A stretch of DNA of 64,000 nucleotides. It comes from Typhlomys cinereus (Eukaryota > Chordata > Mammalia > Rodentia > Platacanthomyidae). Of this stretch, positions 45,626-56,405 are shown in pieces. The stretch covers positions 4,466,600-4,530,599 of the forward strand of contig JALPQD010000101.1 of assembly GCA_023101885.1 (NCBI GenBank). Reading direction: 5' to 3'. The position numbers and the translations under genes are program-made. The notes beneath the pieces are model-generated. The model searched no databases, had not been told where the DNA came from, and saw only the letters and a program-made list of their open reading frames with translations. Position 1 is the first letter of the stretch; each line of letters opens with the position of its first letter.

Positions 45626-46562
45626 TAGGGGGAGGAAGCATTTTCAGAGCATGTAATAATGGTCCATTTCCTCAATACAGAAAACCGCCCAGTGTATCAA
45701 AAACAAAAATAAGCACACTGCTGGTACACATCATGACCACGTGCTGGAGCCCATAAACAGACGTTCATACCTAAGAAGACAGAATTATGGGATAAAATAA
45801 TGGACATATCTTGAAGTAATGTGCTTAAGTAATTTGATGAAAGATATGTACTAAGTGATTAAAGTAGTAATGACATATGAAATATTCACAGTTTAGAATC
45901 TATGGCTTTACATTTATGAACTTGTCAACTCAAAGACTATTTCTCTGAAATAATGAAGAAGGAATGGGTGCCTGCAGGAATCTCTCAGAAGAGAACAGAG
46001 ATGGAGTGGACAGCTTGGTAGTAACCTGAGAGGAGAGGAACAAACTTCAAAGATTAGGTTTGTGGCGACACCTTTGGGAGTAAAATGCAGTACAGTACTT
46101 ACAACTGTTTCCGGATAGGGGCCCATAGTCAAATAGATAACAAGTCCATCAGAAGTGGGAAATAATATAAAGAAAAGTAGAGTGTGTCTGACTCACCTGT
46201 TTCAAATTTTCTTGATGTGGAGCGCGTGTCCTTTAATTTTCTAATGGATTTCGTTTTCACATCCTATTCCTTTTCCGTAATGTGCTAGTCCCTCCTCTCC
46301 CTACAGCGGTTGTGGAACCAAGCCTGTTCAATTCTCAGGTCTCCGACTGGGTGGGAATTTCTTTGGAACTTTGCTGACGGCTTAACAAGTCAGGTTAGAA
46401 ACCTCTAGAGCACATTATATTAACCTGACGAACTGCTCCCTGTCTCAGTTGCCCCTCGTATTCAAGGAACCACCACCGCAGGCCCACCAGGTGTGAAAAT
46501 GCCATGGTGCTTCCGTTGGACCTAGGCTCTAAGTCACAGGTCATCTCCAGATGGCTCACGGT
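45626..46562. other. Unassigned sequence
   Basis: No exon or repeat family was recognised in this AT-rich interval. Confidence 0.35.
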
Positions 46563-46912
46563 ATTTGCTGTATTTTGAATGTGACTTGTCCTTCACAGGC
46601 TCTTATGCTTGTACACCTGGCTCCCAGAGGGTGGGAGAAGGCTACGGAATCTTTAGGAAGCAGAACCTCACTGAGGAAGTGGGTTACTAGACGGCGCAAT
46701 GCTTGAGGTTTGGTAACCGGGTCACACTTCCTATTCTGCTTCCTGAAAATGGCCGTCAGGTAATAGCTGACCTCCTGATCCTATCACAGTGCCTTGGCCT
46801 GCCACCATGTGTTCCCTGATGACAGACTCTATCCCCTTGGAACTGTAAGCCACATAATAGACCTTTTCTTCCTTAGGTTGCTTGGATCAGAGTGGGGTTT
46901 TCTCTTTAACTT
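46563..46912 (+). mobile_element. URR/MaLR-type element
   Basis: 'tattttgaatgtgacttgtc', 'acaggctcttatgcttgtac', 'gcttgaggtttggtaaccgg', 'cttggaactgtaagccacat' and 'ttaggttgcttggatcagag' follow family order. Confidence 0.65.
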
Positions 46913-46914
46913 TA

Positions 46915-46916
<2 letters not shown>

Positions 46917-46964
<48 letters not shown>

Positions 46965-47236
46965 GGGTGGTGAATGGGTGGGTGGGTGTGGGTGGGTATG
47001 TATCTGAGGGCACTGTCTGTCCCTATGGGGGTCCAAGGGTGACTTCCGGATCATCCTGAATTGCTTCTACCTCTTTTTTGCTTTGCTCTGGGATTTCCCA
47101 GGCTCTGCCCAAAGGGACCAGAAGTGTAGGCTGCCACCGTTTTTAATGTTTTTAATGTCGGACCTGAGATCTGAACTCAGGACCTTCTGTTTAATGGGCA
47201 AAGTCTTAACCCCTGAGCCATCCCTCCAGTCTGAAT
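46917..47236 (-). mobile_element. IDL-Geo-like SINE, inverted
   Basis: (TG)n and (TGGG)n tail, 'gtccctatgggggtccaagg', 'gggatttcccaggctctgcc', and the 5' end 'gccatccctccagtct'. Confidence 0.87.
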
Positions 47237-48560
47237 CAAAGTGTTTTATCACGATAGAAGAGTAATTGAAACATTATCCGATGAGATCTACGCACTTTGT
47301 AAATAGTTGTTATGAGAAAAAAATCTGTACGTGTTCAGTATAGATGCAAGTTATAAAAGATTTTGAATTCAAAGGATCCTTCACACCACTTGTGTTTCTT
47401 TGGCTGTTCCCTCCATGACAACACATGTCCCTGTGACATGATCTGCCGCCCTCTCAGTGCTGCGTACTACCCGCACTGACTTTACAGCGGGCAATGGGAC
47501 GGCATAGCAAGCCTCACTCCTGTAGCCATTTAACGACAGATGCTCCAGCAAGGAGTATCGCACTGAGCTGTAGGCTCCTGCACCCACTGTATTACTCCAG
47601 GTGCCTCAAATCACTGGAAGCAAACAACCCACCTCCATCCCCCACGGGCCTCAGAGTGCAGCACATACGCCTGGAGACTGGGTCCTGCTATCCTCTCTTA
47701 GGAAGACGCACCTTTCCCTTCCTTGGAAAAACAGCTCTGCACCAGATGTGGTGAGGCACCTCTGTAATCCCAGCCATGAGGAGGCAGGGGCAGGAGGGGC
47801 AGGAGGTCAAAGTCATCCCCAGTTACGTAGGGACTAAGTCTCCCCAGCTGCGGTTCCTCGCAGGGTGGTGAAACAGCAGCGGCGGGGCACAATGCACTTG
47901 GCGCTCTGTGTTCTCAGACACCCAGGAAGAAGCTCTGGGCCCACCTAGCCAGGCCTCCGGAGGACAGGTCCTGGCTCTCCTTCCTGAGAGATGCAACCCA
48001 CGTGGACTCTGAACAAGTCCTTACCTACGAAACAGGAAAGCAGCCAGGACTGTCAAGACAATTGAATGTGTAAAAAAGCAAAATGCTGGAGAACCTTCAG
48101 GAAGGAGGCTGTCACCAAGCCCTCCTCTTCAAGAAAGCCCACCGTCGCTGAGGTCAGAGGCTTCGACCTCTGGCTGCTACGCTGACACTTGTCCTCCAGC
48201 CTGTCATAGAATAAAGGCAGAAGCGCTCTAAGCATGAGTGTGGGGGGTGGATCCTCTTCTACCCACTTTTCAACAGACAAGAAAAACTCAAATCTTTGGT
48301 ACCCCCCCCACCCTCACCCCCTCACACACACCTTCCATGAGTCATTTCCCAGAGATTCTATCGGAAGCTGAAGAGTTCTTGGTGTGGTGGAGAAGGGGGC
48401 ATAGCCCAGGGTCAGGAAACTGTTTGCCAGGTTAGTTAACATCCTGTTCGGGTGGTGGATCTGGAGAAGTAATAAAGTATTAGCAGAGAAAGAAAAAGTG
48501 AAGGAAGAGAAAAGGTCTATTGTGATGAGCGATAAAGCTTGTCTTACCTCCTGCAGCGCC
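47237..48560. other. Mostly unique interval with a B1 fragment
   Basis: Apart from the B1-like piece at 47745-47835 no repeat was recognised. Frames of up to 86 codons carry no known domain. Confidence 0.35.
47745..47835 (+). mobile_element. B1-like SINE fragment
   Basis: 'gatgtggtgaggcacctctg', 'taatcccagccatgaggagg' and 'aggtcaaagtcatccccagt' follow the B1 body. Confidence 0.65.
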
Positions 48561-48660
48561 ACTAGCAGGCTGTGTGATCGTTCATGAGTGGCTGCCCTCT
48601 CTGAGTCTCAGTGACACAGCTTGGAATGCTGTAGAGGCCATTGAGAGGAGGGACTGAAGG
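48560..48660 (-). mobile_element. Possible MIR fragment, inverted
   Basis: 'gctgccctctctgagtctca' on the plus strand matches the inverted MIR core (cttaacctctctgagcctca). Confidence 0.45.
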
Positions 48661-48893
48661 CAGCTTCGAAGTGAATCGCAGGACTCCAACCAGGAGCTTC
48701 TCTGAATGGTGCTCAGGGCGCACCCTCACCAGCGGGCCTCTGCAGACTGCAGCCGTACTCTTATGCTGGCAAGTCATCCCTCCCTCTATGTCTTCGCAAA
48801 GCCTCCATGGGCTAATATGTGCTGGGAGTCTCCATAGCCAAAATTCTAACTAAAGAGGTGCTGTGCCCATTTCTAGTGTATGTCTAAGGTCAC
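48661..48893. other. Unassigned sequence
   Basis: Nothing recognised. Confidence 0.3.
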
Positions 48894-49312
48894 TGTGCTA
48901 GTTAGGTATATAGGAATCAACTGGACAATTGAAGGCTGGACTCTGGGAACATCTGTGAAGAAGTAGTGGTTAGCGCAAAGCCTGAGCACGCAAATAATTG
49001 TCTGACTGATGTGAGAAGCCCAGCCCATGGTGCAGCCACTCCCTGGGCAGATGGATAGGATGCAGGGAGCTGGTTCAGTAAGTCGGCCTTCTTCAGCATA
49101 CTTTGGCAGTTTTGCTGACTGACAAGTGAGGTTTGCCCCTCTCTCAGCAATCCTCGTGGCTGTGGTGTGGTCAGTTCCCACAACTCCTGGTGCTGGTATG
49201 AGCTCTCCTCCCAAGCTGAACTAAGAATGGTAAACAGAAAGAATAAAACCCACTTTTTCCCCTAAGCTCTTTGGTCATGGATTTATCAGCAGCATGCAGG
49301 CACACTGAGGCA
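48894..49312 (+). mobile_element. ERVL-type solo LTR (family 1)
   Basis: TGTGCTAGTTAGG start, 'aggaatcaactggacaattg', AATAAA near 49241, and a diverged CACTGAGGCA end. Flanks gtcac and gctgc match at 3 of 5 bases, so it is an older copy. Confidence 0.72.
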
Positions 49313-49599
49313 GCTGCTTTCTAACCATGATCTCAGCCCAGTTCCTTTGGCAAGTCCAGGACCGTGTCTTGTCATGTTCCCAACAGGAAAGCGCACCACA
49401 GCCTTAGTATGCTGATTTTTATCCACGCGCTGCAGCTGCTCTCTCAACTTCCCTCCACACTGTTTAACCTCCAGGAACCAGATTCCCCAGCCTCTGATGT
49501 CCTGTTGGGACAGCACCAGAGGAGACGCCACACTAAGACGTCTTTCCTTCTGAGGTTGGGGCTCAAATTCTAGGTGGCAATTTCTTTTAAAACATATGT

Positions 49600-49600
<1 letters not shown>
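49313..49600. other. Unassigned sequence
   Basis: Nothing recognised. Confidence 0.3.
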
Positions 49601-49632
<32 letters not shown>

Positions 49633-49647
49633 CAGTCAGTCAATTAG
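49601..49647. repeat. (TTAG)n simple repeat, left arm
   Basis: Tandem ttag units with several C-for-T changes near the LTR. It resumes at 50075 after the LTR. Confidence 0.92.
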
Positions 49648-50074
49648 TGTCATGGTTAGGTACAGGTGTCAACTTCGCAGTTGAGGGTTTGAGTTCTGGG
49701 CACATTTGTGGAGAATTAGTAGTCGAGTTAAGCCCAGAGTGAACCTGAGAGATTGTCTAGCTGATGGGGAAAGCCCAGCTTATAGTGGGTGGGACTAGGC
49801 CCTGAACAAATGGATAAAATATTGAGAGTCGGTTGAGGAAGTTAACATCCTCGTGTATACGTGACTAGACATGCTGGTCTGGCAAGCAAGGATCATTCCT
49901 CTCTCGGTCGTTACGTAGAGATGGTGGCCAGTTCCCTTGGCCCTGGTGTTGGTGCTGCTCTCCCGTCAAGCTGGACTGAGAACTGTAACTGGACTGTCAT
50001 GAGGGAATAAATCCCTTATTCCCTTAAGCCATTTGATGATCATTAATTAACAACCACGCAGGTGAACTGCAACA
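49648..50074 (+). mobile_element. ERVL-type solo LTR (family 1) inside (TTAG)n
   Basis: TGTCATGGTTAGG start, 'ggtgtcaacttcgcagttga', AATAAA near 50007, CTGCAACA end, 427 bp. Flanks attag and gttgg differ by two transitions. The simple repeat on both sides shows the element landed inside it. Confidence 0.85.
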
Positions 50075-50101
50075 GTTGGTTAGTTAGCTAGCTAGGCTGG
50101 C

Positions 50102-50135
<34 letters not shown>

Positions 50136-50152
50136 AGTTAGTTAGTTAGTTA
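50075..50152. repeat. (TTAG)n simple repeat, right arm
   Basis: Continues the array at 49601-49647, with gctagctagg variants near the LTR. Confidence 0.92.
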
Positions 50153-50164
50153 GAGAAAGAGGGA

Positions 50165-50300
50165 CCCGTGTACATGCCAGGGCATATGCCATTGGACATG
50201 AGATGACAACTTTTAGAAGTCTATTCTCCCCTTCTACCATATGAGCTCTAGAGCGCAAACACACTCAGATCACTAGGTTTGTCCACAGACATCTTTACCC
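50165..50300 (-). mobile_element. B3-like SINE fragment, inverted
   Basis: 'tagaagtctattctcccctt' and 'gagctctagagcgcaaacac' parallel the inverted B3-like copies at 16497 and 32335. The TTAG array may have grown from its tail. Confidence 0.5.
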
Positions 50301-50304
50301 ATGA

Positions 50305-50460
50305 TCCACTTGAGTGTGTATGTATCTGTGGAGGTCCAAGGGTGACATCCAGAATCATCCTGGATTGCTCTACTTTTACGTGGGATCTGGGGATCTGAAC
50401 TTGGGTCCTTTAGCTTGTGAGGCAAAAGCTTTAAGCTCTGAGCCATTGCCCCATCCCTGT
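50305..50460 (-). mobile_element. IDL-Geo-like SINE, inverted, internally deleted
   Basis: 'ctgtggaggtccaagggtga', 'ggattgctctacttttacgt' (a deletion junction) and 'gagccattgccccatccct'. Confidence 0.78.
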
Positions 50461-50934
50461 GGTGGTCTCTTGATTTAGAATCCACAGACTTGTCCACTAA
50501 CATGCATAATTCTGAGTATCAGTGATTTTGGAGAAAAAAATAATGCATCCTTTTTAAAATCAACTTTTAATTGGAACCTAGCATTTCCTGTATTATGAAT
50601 ATAGGCAACAAATGTTAGTAATATTAGTATCCCTATCTGTCACCAACCACAGTTAAATATATCATTTTAGTTTATTATAGTTCTTGCATCTGTCTCCAAA
50701 CCTATTAATATGCATCACTGTCTCCAGGGAACAGCATGTGGAAACCTGCCTTTTAGCGTCACTATGCATCATGCTAATAAAGAAGCTCATAACTTTTCAA
50801 TATCATAAATGTGGTTGTGAAAATACCTTAATACCTTCATTTTATGTAATAGTTTCTTTTTGGAATTACATTAACTTTATTCAAAAAAAGGATCCGTCAG
50901 TTTTACCAGGTTGCCTAAGGTACAAGAAACCTTA
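50461..50934. other. Unassigned, AT-rich sequence
   Basis: Nothing recognised. Confidence 0.35.
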
Positions 50935-51140
50935 TGAATTCTGGGCAGAGTGTTTGTCATGCAAGCATGGCATCCTCAGCTTAGACCCTCAGCCCCTGCG
51001 TAAAATCCAGATGCAGCAGCATATGTCTGTAACCACACACAGAGTGGGGGAGACAGGTGGATCCCATCGTTCAGTCTAGCTGGATTGATGAGCATCAAGT
51101 CCAATCAAAGATCCTGTCTCAAAAAAAAAAAAAAAAAACA
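50935..51140 (+). mobile_element. B4-like SINE (ID plus B1 dimer)
   Basis: ID-like left part ('gagtgtttgtcatgcaagca'), then B1-like 'tctgtaaccacacacagagt', 'ggtggatcccatcgttcagt' and 'caaagatcctgtctc', and a poly(A) tail. Confidence 0.7.
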
Positions 51141-51156
51141 AAAAACCCAGGTAAAT

Positions 51157-51395
51157 GGGTTGGGGAATTGACTCGGGAGCTAAAGCCTTTGCTTTGCAAG
51201 AACAAGGACCTGAGTTCAGATCCCCAAATCCCATGTGAAAGTTCTGGAATGAAATGGCAGTTGCCTATACTTTCTACCCGGAAAGGAGAAGCCTGAAAAA
51301 CCCCAGAGCAAAGCAATAAGGAAGAGAACAATCAGGATGGTCAGATGTCACCCTTGAGCCTCCACAGGCACACACATGTACACACACACACAAAA
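51157..51395 (+). mobile_element. IDL-Geo-like SINE
   Basis: 'gggttggggaattgactcgg', B box 'gagttcagatcc', 'ccccagagcaaagcaataag' and a short CA tail. Confidence 0.85.
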
Positions 51396-51902
51396 CTAAT
51401 CCCAGTGCACCCAAATGACTAGTAGTTGAGCTAAGAATTGAACCTTGGCTTAATGCACTTTCCAATATTGAGCTGTGAGAAGGAAAGACGTTTACATGAA
51501 CTGGGAACCTCCACTGGGAAAGTTGTATTATGAATAAGACTCAATTGAGCAGAACAATAAGTTTATCCTCCTAATGGAGATGAACTCCTGTAATAGCCAT
51601 AGACCAGCAAGCAGGTCACACTTGGGGGACACTTGCTAAGGCATTCAGCTAGGACGTCCCCCTCCCACATCAGAGCCAGTTCCCATTGCTCCTGTAAGAC
51701 TGTTTGCTGCGTTAGCAGAAGGCAGTAATTTTAAATGTTATCAAAGGAATCCCACTTATTAAAAGAACCTTAAGAAGGATTTAAGGAAGTTCAAGTCCTA
51801 GTCCTCCTCTCCCATGAAGCAACTGATACGTATGATCTGGGGCTTCCTAGGCTCTGCCTTCTGTGAGATACAGAAGCCTTCACAGGAACAAAGCCTTTCC
51901 AG
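51396..51902. other. Unassigned sequence
   Basis: Nothing recognised. 51838-51900 ('gggcttcctaggctctgcct') is reminiscent of an inverted SINE right half but too short to call. Confidence 0.3.
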
Positions 51903-52335
51903 ATGGAGAGAGAGAAGGGAGGGAGGGAGGGAGAGAGGGAGGGAGGGAAGAAAGAGGGAGGAAAGGAAGAGAGAGGGAGGGAGGAAGATAGGGAGGGAGG
52001 GAGAAAGGGAAGGAAGGAGGGAGAAAGGGAAGGAAGGAGGGAGAGAGGGAGGAAGGGAAGAAGGAGAAAGGGAGGGAAGGAGAGAGGGAGGGAGGAAAGA
52101 GAGGGAGAGAGAAAGAAAAAGAGAAAGAGAGAAAAGAAAAAGAAAGAAAGGAAAGAAAGAAGGAAGAGAAAGAAAGAAAGGAAGGAAGAAGAAGGAAGGA
52201 AGGAAGGAAGGAAGAAGGAAGGAAGGAAGAAAGGAAGGAAGAGAAGAAAAGAAAGAAAGAAAGAAAGAGAAAAGAAAGAAGAAAGACAGAAAGAAAGAAG
52301 AAGACAAAAAAAAAAAAAAAAGAAAAAAGAAAAAA
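51903..52335. repeat. Long polypurine tract (GGGA, GGAA, GAAA units)
   Basis: About 430 bp with almost only A and G on the plus strand, shifting from ggga to ggaa to gaaa and ending in poly(A). Frames of 182 and 149 codons (R/E/K-rich) and 169 on the other strand (S/L/F/P-rich) follow from composition alone. Confidence 0.95.
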
Positions 52336-52883
52336 GCTCGAGCCCTTTGTAATTCAGTTTAGCTTTGAACCCACTCTGGAAGGATGCAAACTACACCAAC
52401 TTACGGTGATTCTCTCAAAGAGATAAGACTTCAAGATCTGTCTTTGCTTTTCTTTACTCGGCTTGAGGCTACATATAGCTAGAGGACAGTACTCAATTAC
52501 AAAGCGTGCTTGAAATGGAATCATGTTTCAATCAGTCAATTAGGATGGAATTTGGACTGGAGCAATGCAATTGCCTGTGCAGAACGTGGGGAGGCAAAGA
52601 ATCACAATCGCACGCAAAGATTTGAAGCAACCAAACATTGGGAGCTGGGGTTCCCCTGGGCTGGGAGCGTCAGGAACAGCGAATGCTCCAGGAAAGCACC
52701 AGATAATTGTCATAAGTCATCACATCACGAATCTCACAAAGAACTAGATGTGTTCTAAAGGCGCCACTCCCCAGTGAATAGATGCTGAATGATGGCATAA
52801 TTTAGGGCTAGAGATGAATTCGGGATAATTTCCAGCTCTGCCACCTGTTTGCCTGTAAGTGTGGCTATGAGGGACGCCATGCA

Positions 52884-52919
<36 letters not shown>

Positions 52920-53129
52920 GCAATAAATAATATCTCCCTGGCAAAAATCATATGAGGATTAACTAAGTCTCTAAGCAGAGTTATCAGTGCAGGGTAAGAT
53001 TTCTGTAAGTGTCAATACTGATTTTTAAAATTTTGATTTAGTGTACATGTATTCATGTCCATGTATGTGCATGCACGTGCATATGGAATCCAGATTCCGA
53101 GATTAAATCAGTTGTCTCTAATCATTTGA
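52336..53129. other. Mostly unique sequence
   Basis: Contains a (CT)n run at 52888-52915 and a weak inverted MIR-like piece at 52940-53010 ('catatgaggattaactaagt'). No exon was recognised. Confidence 0.35.
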
Positions 53130-53378
53130 TGCGTGTGTGTGCGCACACATATGTGCAAAAGGACATTTGAGTGCATGTGCCTGTAGAGGCCCAAGGGTGA
53201 CATTGGAAATCATCCTGGATTGTTCCACCTCTGTTTCAGACTTCCTAGGCTCTGACTTCAAGGACCAGAATTACAGGCAACTGCCAGGCATTTTTACATG
53301 GGATCTGGGGATCTGAACTCAGGTCCTTTCGCTTGCAAGGCAAAGGCTTTAACTCCTGAGATATCTTCTTAGTTCTGG
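53130..53378 (-). mobile_element. IDL-Geo-like SINE, inverted
   Basis: 'cctgtagaggcccaagggtg', 'gacttcctaggctctgactt', 'gatctgaactcaggtccttt' and the left half 'taactcctgagatatcttct'. Confidence 0.85.
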
Positions 53379-53384
53379 CATGGC

Positions 53385-53612
53385 TTTTGGGAGTCACTGA
53401 CTCTTACGGAACTTGGGGCTCACTGGTTTGATTGGATCGGCTGGCCAAGGAGCGCCAAGGATCTATCCGTCCCTGCCTCTGCAACACAAGGGTTATAAGA
53501 ATGTACCACCATCCCTGGCTTTTATTTGAAAACTGGAGATTCAAACTCAGGTCCGCATCTTGCACAGCAAGCATTTACCGAGTTGTCTCTGCGACCCCTA
53601 CTCTCGAGGGTA
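53385..53612 (-). mobile_element. B4-like SINE, inverted
   Basis: 'ggggctcactggtttgattg', 'ggccaaggagcgccaagga', 'ctgcctctgcaacacaaggg' and 'aaactcaggtccgcatcttg' follow inverted B4 order, B1 half first. Confidence 0.72.
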
Positions 53613-53985
53613 AGTGCACAGCTTTTACATTTAAATGTGGGGGAAGGTGCTCCTTTCCAAAGCCTGGGTTGTTTCATCAGTCAAACGCTGTCAAGACAAC
53701 CTCTTTCACTTCCTTCCTCCTTTCCTTCCTTTCTTTAGTTTCCTACAGCTTTTTCTTGGAATTGTGTTTTAGTTATTGGTGTTCCTATTAATCTTCAACT
53801 CTGCTTTGTGCAGAATCCAACTGAAGAGACTATGATTAAATAAGGGAAAAGCATGAATGGTAAGAAGGGAAGAAACGAGTTTCAGGATGAACCCAAAGAA
53901 ATCAGAATGGAATAGACATACACATATGTGACTATTCAGCAGGGAGAGGAAGGAAGAAGACCAGAGAAGCCCAAGGGGCAGATGT
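53613..53985. other. Unassigned sequence
   Basis: Nothing recognised. Confidence 0.3.
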
Positions 53986-54019
53986 GCATCTCAAAGCCAA
54001 ACATCTGTAATCTAAAGTT

Positions 54020-54051
54020 GTTTCAATGGATCATCAAGACAGCTCATCAGG
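54020..54051 (+). mobile_element. B3-like SINE, left end (split by an LTR)
   Basis: 'ggatcatcaagacagctcat' is the 5' end of a B2/B3-like SINE that continues at 54481. Confidence 0.6.
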
Positions 54052-54475
54052 TGTTATAGTTAAGCACAGATGTCAACTTGACTGTTGAAGGTTTGAGCTC
54101 TGGGCACATTTGTAGAGAATTAGTGGTTGGGTTAAGCCCAGAGCAAACTTGTAGGAGATTGTAGCTGCTGGGGAAGTCCAGCCCATGGTGGGTGGGACTA
54201 GGCCCTGGAATAAATCAGAGAGAGCTGATTGAGAGAGTTGGCATCCTTGTGTACACTTGGCCAGACATGCTGGTATGGCAAGGAAGGATTGTCCATCTCT
54301 CAGCCATTATGTAGCGATGGTGTGGTCAGTTCCCTCAGCCCTGGTGTTGGTGCATGCTCTTCTATCAAGCTACATTGAGAACTGTAACCGGAAAATCGTA
54401 AGAGAGAATAAACCCTTTGTTCTCTTAAGCCATCTGATGGTCATTTATCAGCAACCCTGCAAGCAAACTGCAACA
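54052..54475 (+). mobile_element. ERVL-type solo LTR (family 1) inside a SINE
   Basis: TGTTATAGTTAAG start, CTGCAACA end, 424 bp, AATAAA near 54408. Exact target duplication tcagg at 54047-54051 and 54476-54480, splitting a B3-like SINE. Confidence 0.92.
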
Positions 54476-54610
54476 TCAGGTAAAATGTTTATTCCCAAAT
54501 CTAGTGACCTGAGTTCAATCCTAGGAAGCCCACCCAGTACAAAGAGAGACCTGAGTTCTTAGAGTTGCATAGATATGCACACATTGATGATGCTCAGTTT
54601 GTAAAGTCTA
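54476..54610 (+). mobile_element. B3-like SINE, right part
   Basis: Continues with 'tagtgacctgagttcaatcc' (B box) and 'agagagacctgagttcttag'. Confidence 0.6.
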
Positions 54611-54644
54611 TATAAATGTTCCAAGTGTGCCTCGCTCTCATTTC

Positions 54645-54850
54645 TTCCTGTGGATATGGTGTGGCTAGTTAGTTCCCTTGGTTCTCAAGGTTGGTTTGAA
54701 TTGTCCTGCTCTGATGAACTGTAACCTAGAGAACATACAAACTCTCCTGCCAGGATGGACCATGATCCAGAAAACATACAAACTCTCCTGCCATGGTGGA
54801 CTACCTACAGCATGAATAAGCCCCCCCCTCCCTAAATTGGTTGGGTCTTG
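54645..54850 (+). mobile_element. Family-1 LTR, 3' part, with internal duplication
   Basis: 'gatatggtgtggctagttag', 'cccttggttctcaaggttgg' and 'gatgaactgtaacctagaga' match the last third of the family. A segment around 'acatacaaactctcctgcca' occurs twice in tandem (near 54735 and 54776). Confidence 0.55.
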
Positions 54851-55582
54851 TATTCATTATGGAAATGGAAAAATGCTCTGAAACAGAAGTCAAGGCGAAA
54901 GTCACCATTTATTTCCATAGAAGTAAAAAAAAAAAAAAAAAAGTCCATGAAACGAGACATCCGCACAAGAAAATATTAAAATTCACTCTGAAACGTTTCC
55001 ACACCATTAGGGAAGGAAGAAACCCTCTATTTCTGTATTTACTGCAGAAGCAAACTTCCTTTTAATCTACGACTTTGTTTACAGTCATCTTCAGCAATTA
55101 ATGTCTCCTTGAAGTCTAATTTCCATAAGTGCTTCACAGAATCCAAAAAGAACAGATCTTTGAATCTCCCTAATATTATTAATAAATGCTAAGAGGGTGT
55201 AGCACAAAATGAATGGGCAAATTTAATAATTCTCCTGCTGGAACTGCCTTTCCACGTACTTCCCAGGGGGGCATCAGAGTGTGTGCTTTCTGCAGACAGT
55301 CTTGGTTGAAAGGAAACTTTGCAAAAATGAGAATGAGGCCTTGGGTGAACAGAGATCTTTAATTTTTATTTATTTATTTATTTTACTGCCAGAACATGGG
55401 GAGTTACTCACAGCAGACTGTCCCAGCCGGCATTCCAGCAGAATGAAGTTTGGCTGTGATAGCCAGGGTAATGACTTTTCCAAGGCCTGGGCATTCGAGA
55501 GCCGGGAGCGTGGTTTCGTTATTACTGGAGTCGTAAAAGATGTTCATGAAGTCCTGGGGGGGAAGAAATGGCATTGAAGAGG
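54851..55582. other. Unassigned sequence
   Basis: Contains a poly(A) run (54927-54943) and a (TTTA)n run near 55363-55382. No exon was recognised. Confidence 0.35.
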
Positions 55583-56005
55583 GGTTTTCAAAGAGAGAGA
55601 GAGAGAAGAGAGAGGGAGAGAGAGGAGAGAGAGGAGAGAGGTAGAGAGGAGAGAGATAGAGAGGAGAGAGATAGAGAGGCAAGAAATAGGAGAGAGGAGA
55701 AAGAGGAGAGAAGAGAGTGAGGAGGAGAGAGAGAGGAGAGAGAGAGGGGGAGAGAGAGGAGAGAGATAGAGAGGAGAGAGATAGAGAGGCGAGAGATAGG
55801 AGAGAGGAGAAAGGAGAGAGAGAAGAGAGTGAGGGGGAGAGAGATAGAGAGGAGAGAGATAGAGAGAGAAGAGAGAGAGTAGAGAGTGGGGAGAGAGAAG
55901 AGAGATGAGAGAGAGAGGAGAGAGAGAGTGGGGAGAGAGGAGAGAGAGAGGAGAGAGAGAATGGAGAGAGGAATGGAGAGAGAGAGGAGAGAGAAGGCTG
56001 TGATG
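55583..56005. repeat. Long (GA)n-based polypurine tract with higher-order repeats
   Basis: About 420 bp of gagagagg-type units. Blocks such as 'ggagagagatagagagg' recur at 55641-55680, 55751-55790 and 55840-55870, about 110 bp apart, so larger segments were duplicated. Frames of 171 and 149 codons on the minus strand are compositional. Confidence 0.95.
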
Positions 56006-56405
56006 CACTTGGAGGAGAGGGAACAGGAGCCGTGCAAGAGAAGGAGGAAGAGTAGGCACCAGGGGGAAACAGACGCCTGTGCTCTTATTTGGCTCTCATC
56101 CCTTAAAGCCTGTCTCCAGTTTCAAATGAAGCAAGCCCTGTTGCAAGCCCTGGAAATGTCTTTCCTGACATGGATTCTACGCCTTTGGAGACAGAGCCCG
56201 GGAAGGTACGATTCAAGGGAAATCGCCACGTCTCCCTATCTCCCCCCAAGCAATGGGTTGCAAAGTGTCAGAGCAGTACCTGCACGCTCCCATCCCCAGC
56301 GACATTATTTTAAGTAACCAAAAAGTGGGAATAAGTCAGAAGTCTACCAATCCACACATGATGAGCACAGTGGCCTCACAGGAGCCTTAAAAAGTAATGG
56401 AATGG
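56006..56405. other. Unassigned sequence
   Basis: 56310-56400 is faintly L1-like. No exon was recognised. Confidence 0.3.

Noticed and set aside
49601..50152. TTAG repeats as an interstitial telomere
   Set aside because: The vertebrate telomere unit is TTAGGG; a 4-bp TTAG unit is an ordinary simple repeat.
51814..52362. Plus-strand frame of 182 codons and overlapping frames of 149 and 169 codons
   Set aside because: They are fully explained by the polypurine tract; purine-only DNA has few stop codons. The products are R/E/K- or S/L/F/P-rich low-complexity chains.
54045..54481. Reading the family-1 elements as hAT transposons with 8-bp duplications (catcaggt on both sides here)
   Set aside because: The apparent 8-bp match adds the element's own first T and last CA. 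The copy in the B1 at 16694 has only 5 matching host bases, and the TG...CA ends and 3' AATAAA fit an LTR better.
55544..56059. Minus-strand frames of 171 and 149 codons
   Set aside because: Translation of the GA tract; repetitive S/L composition.
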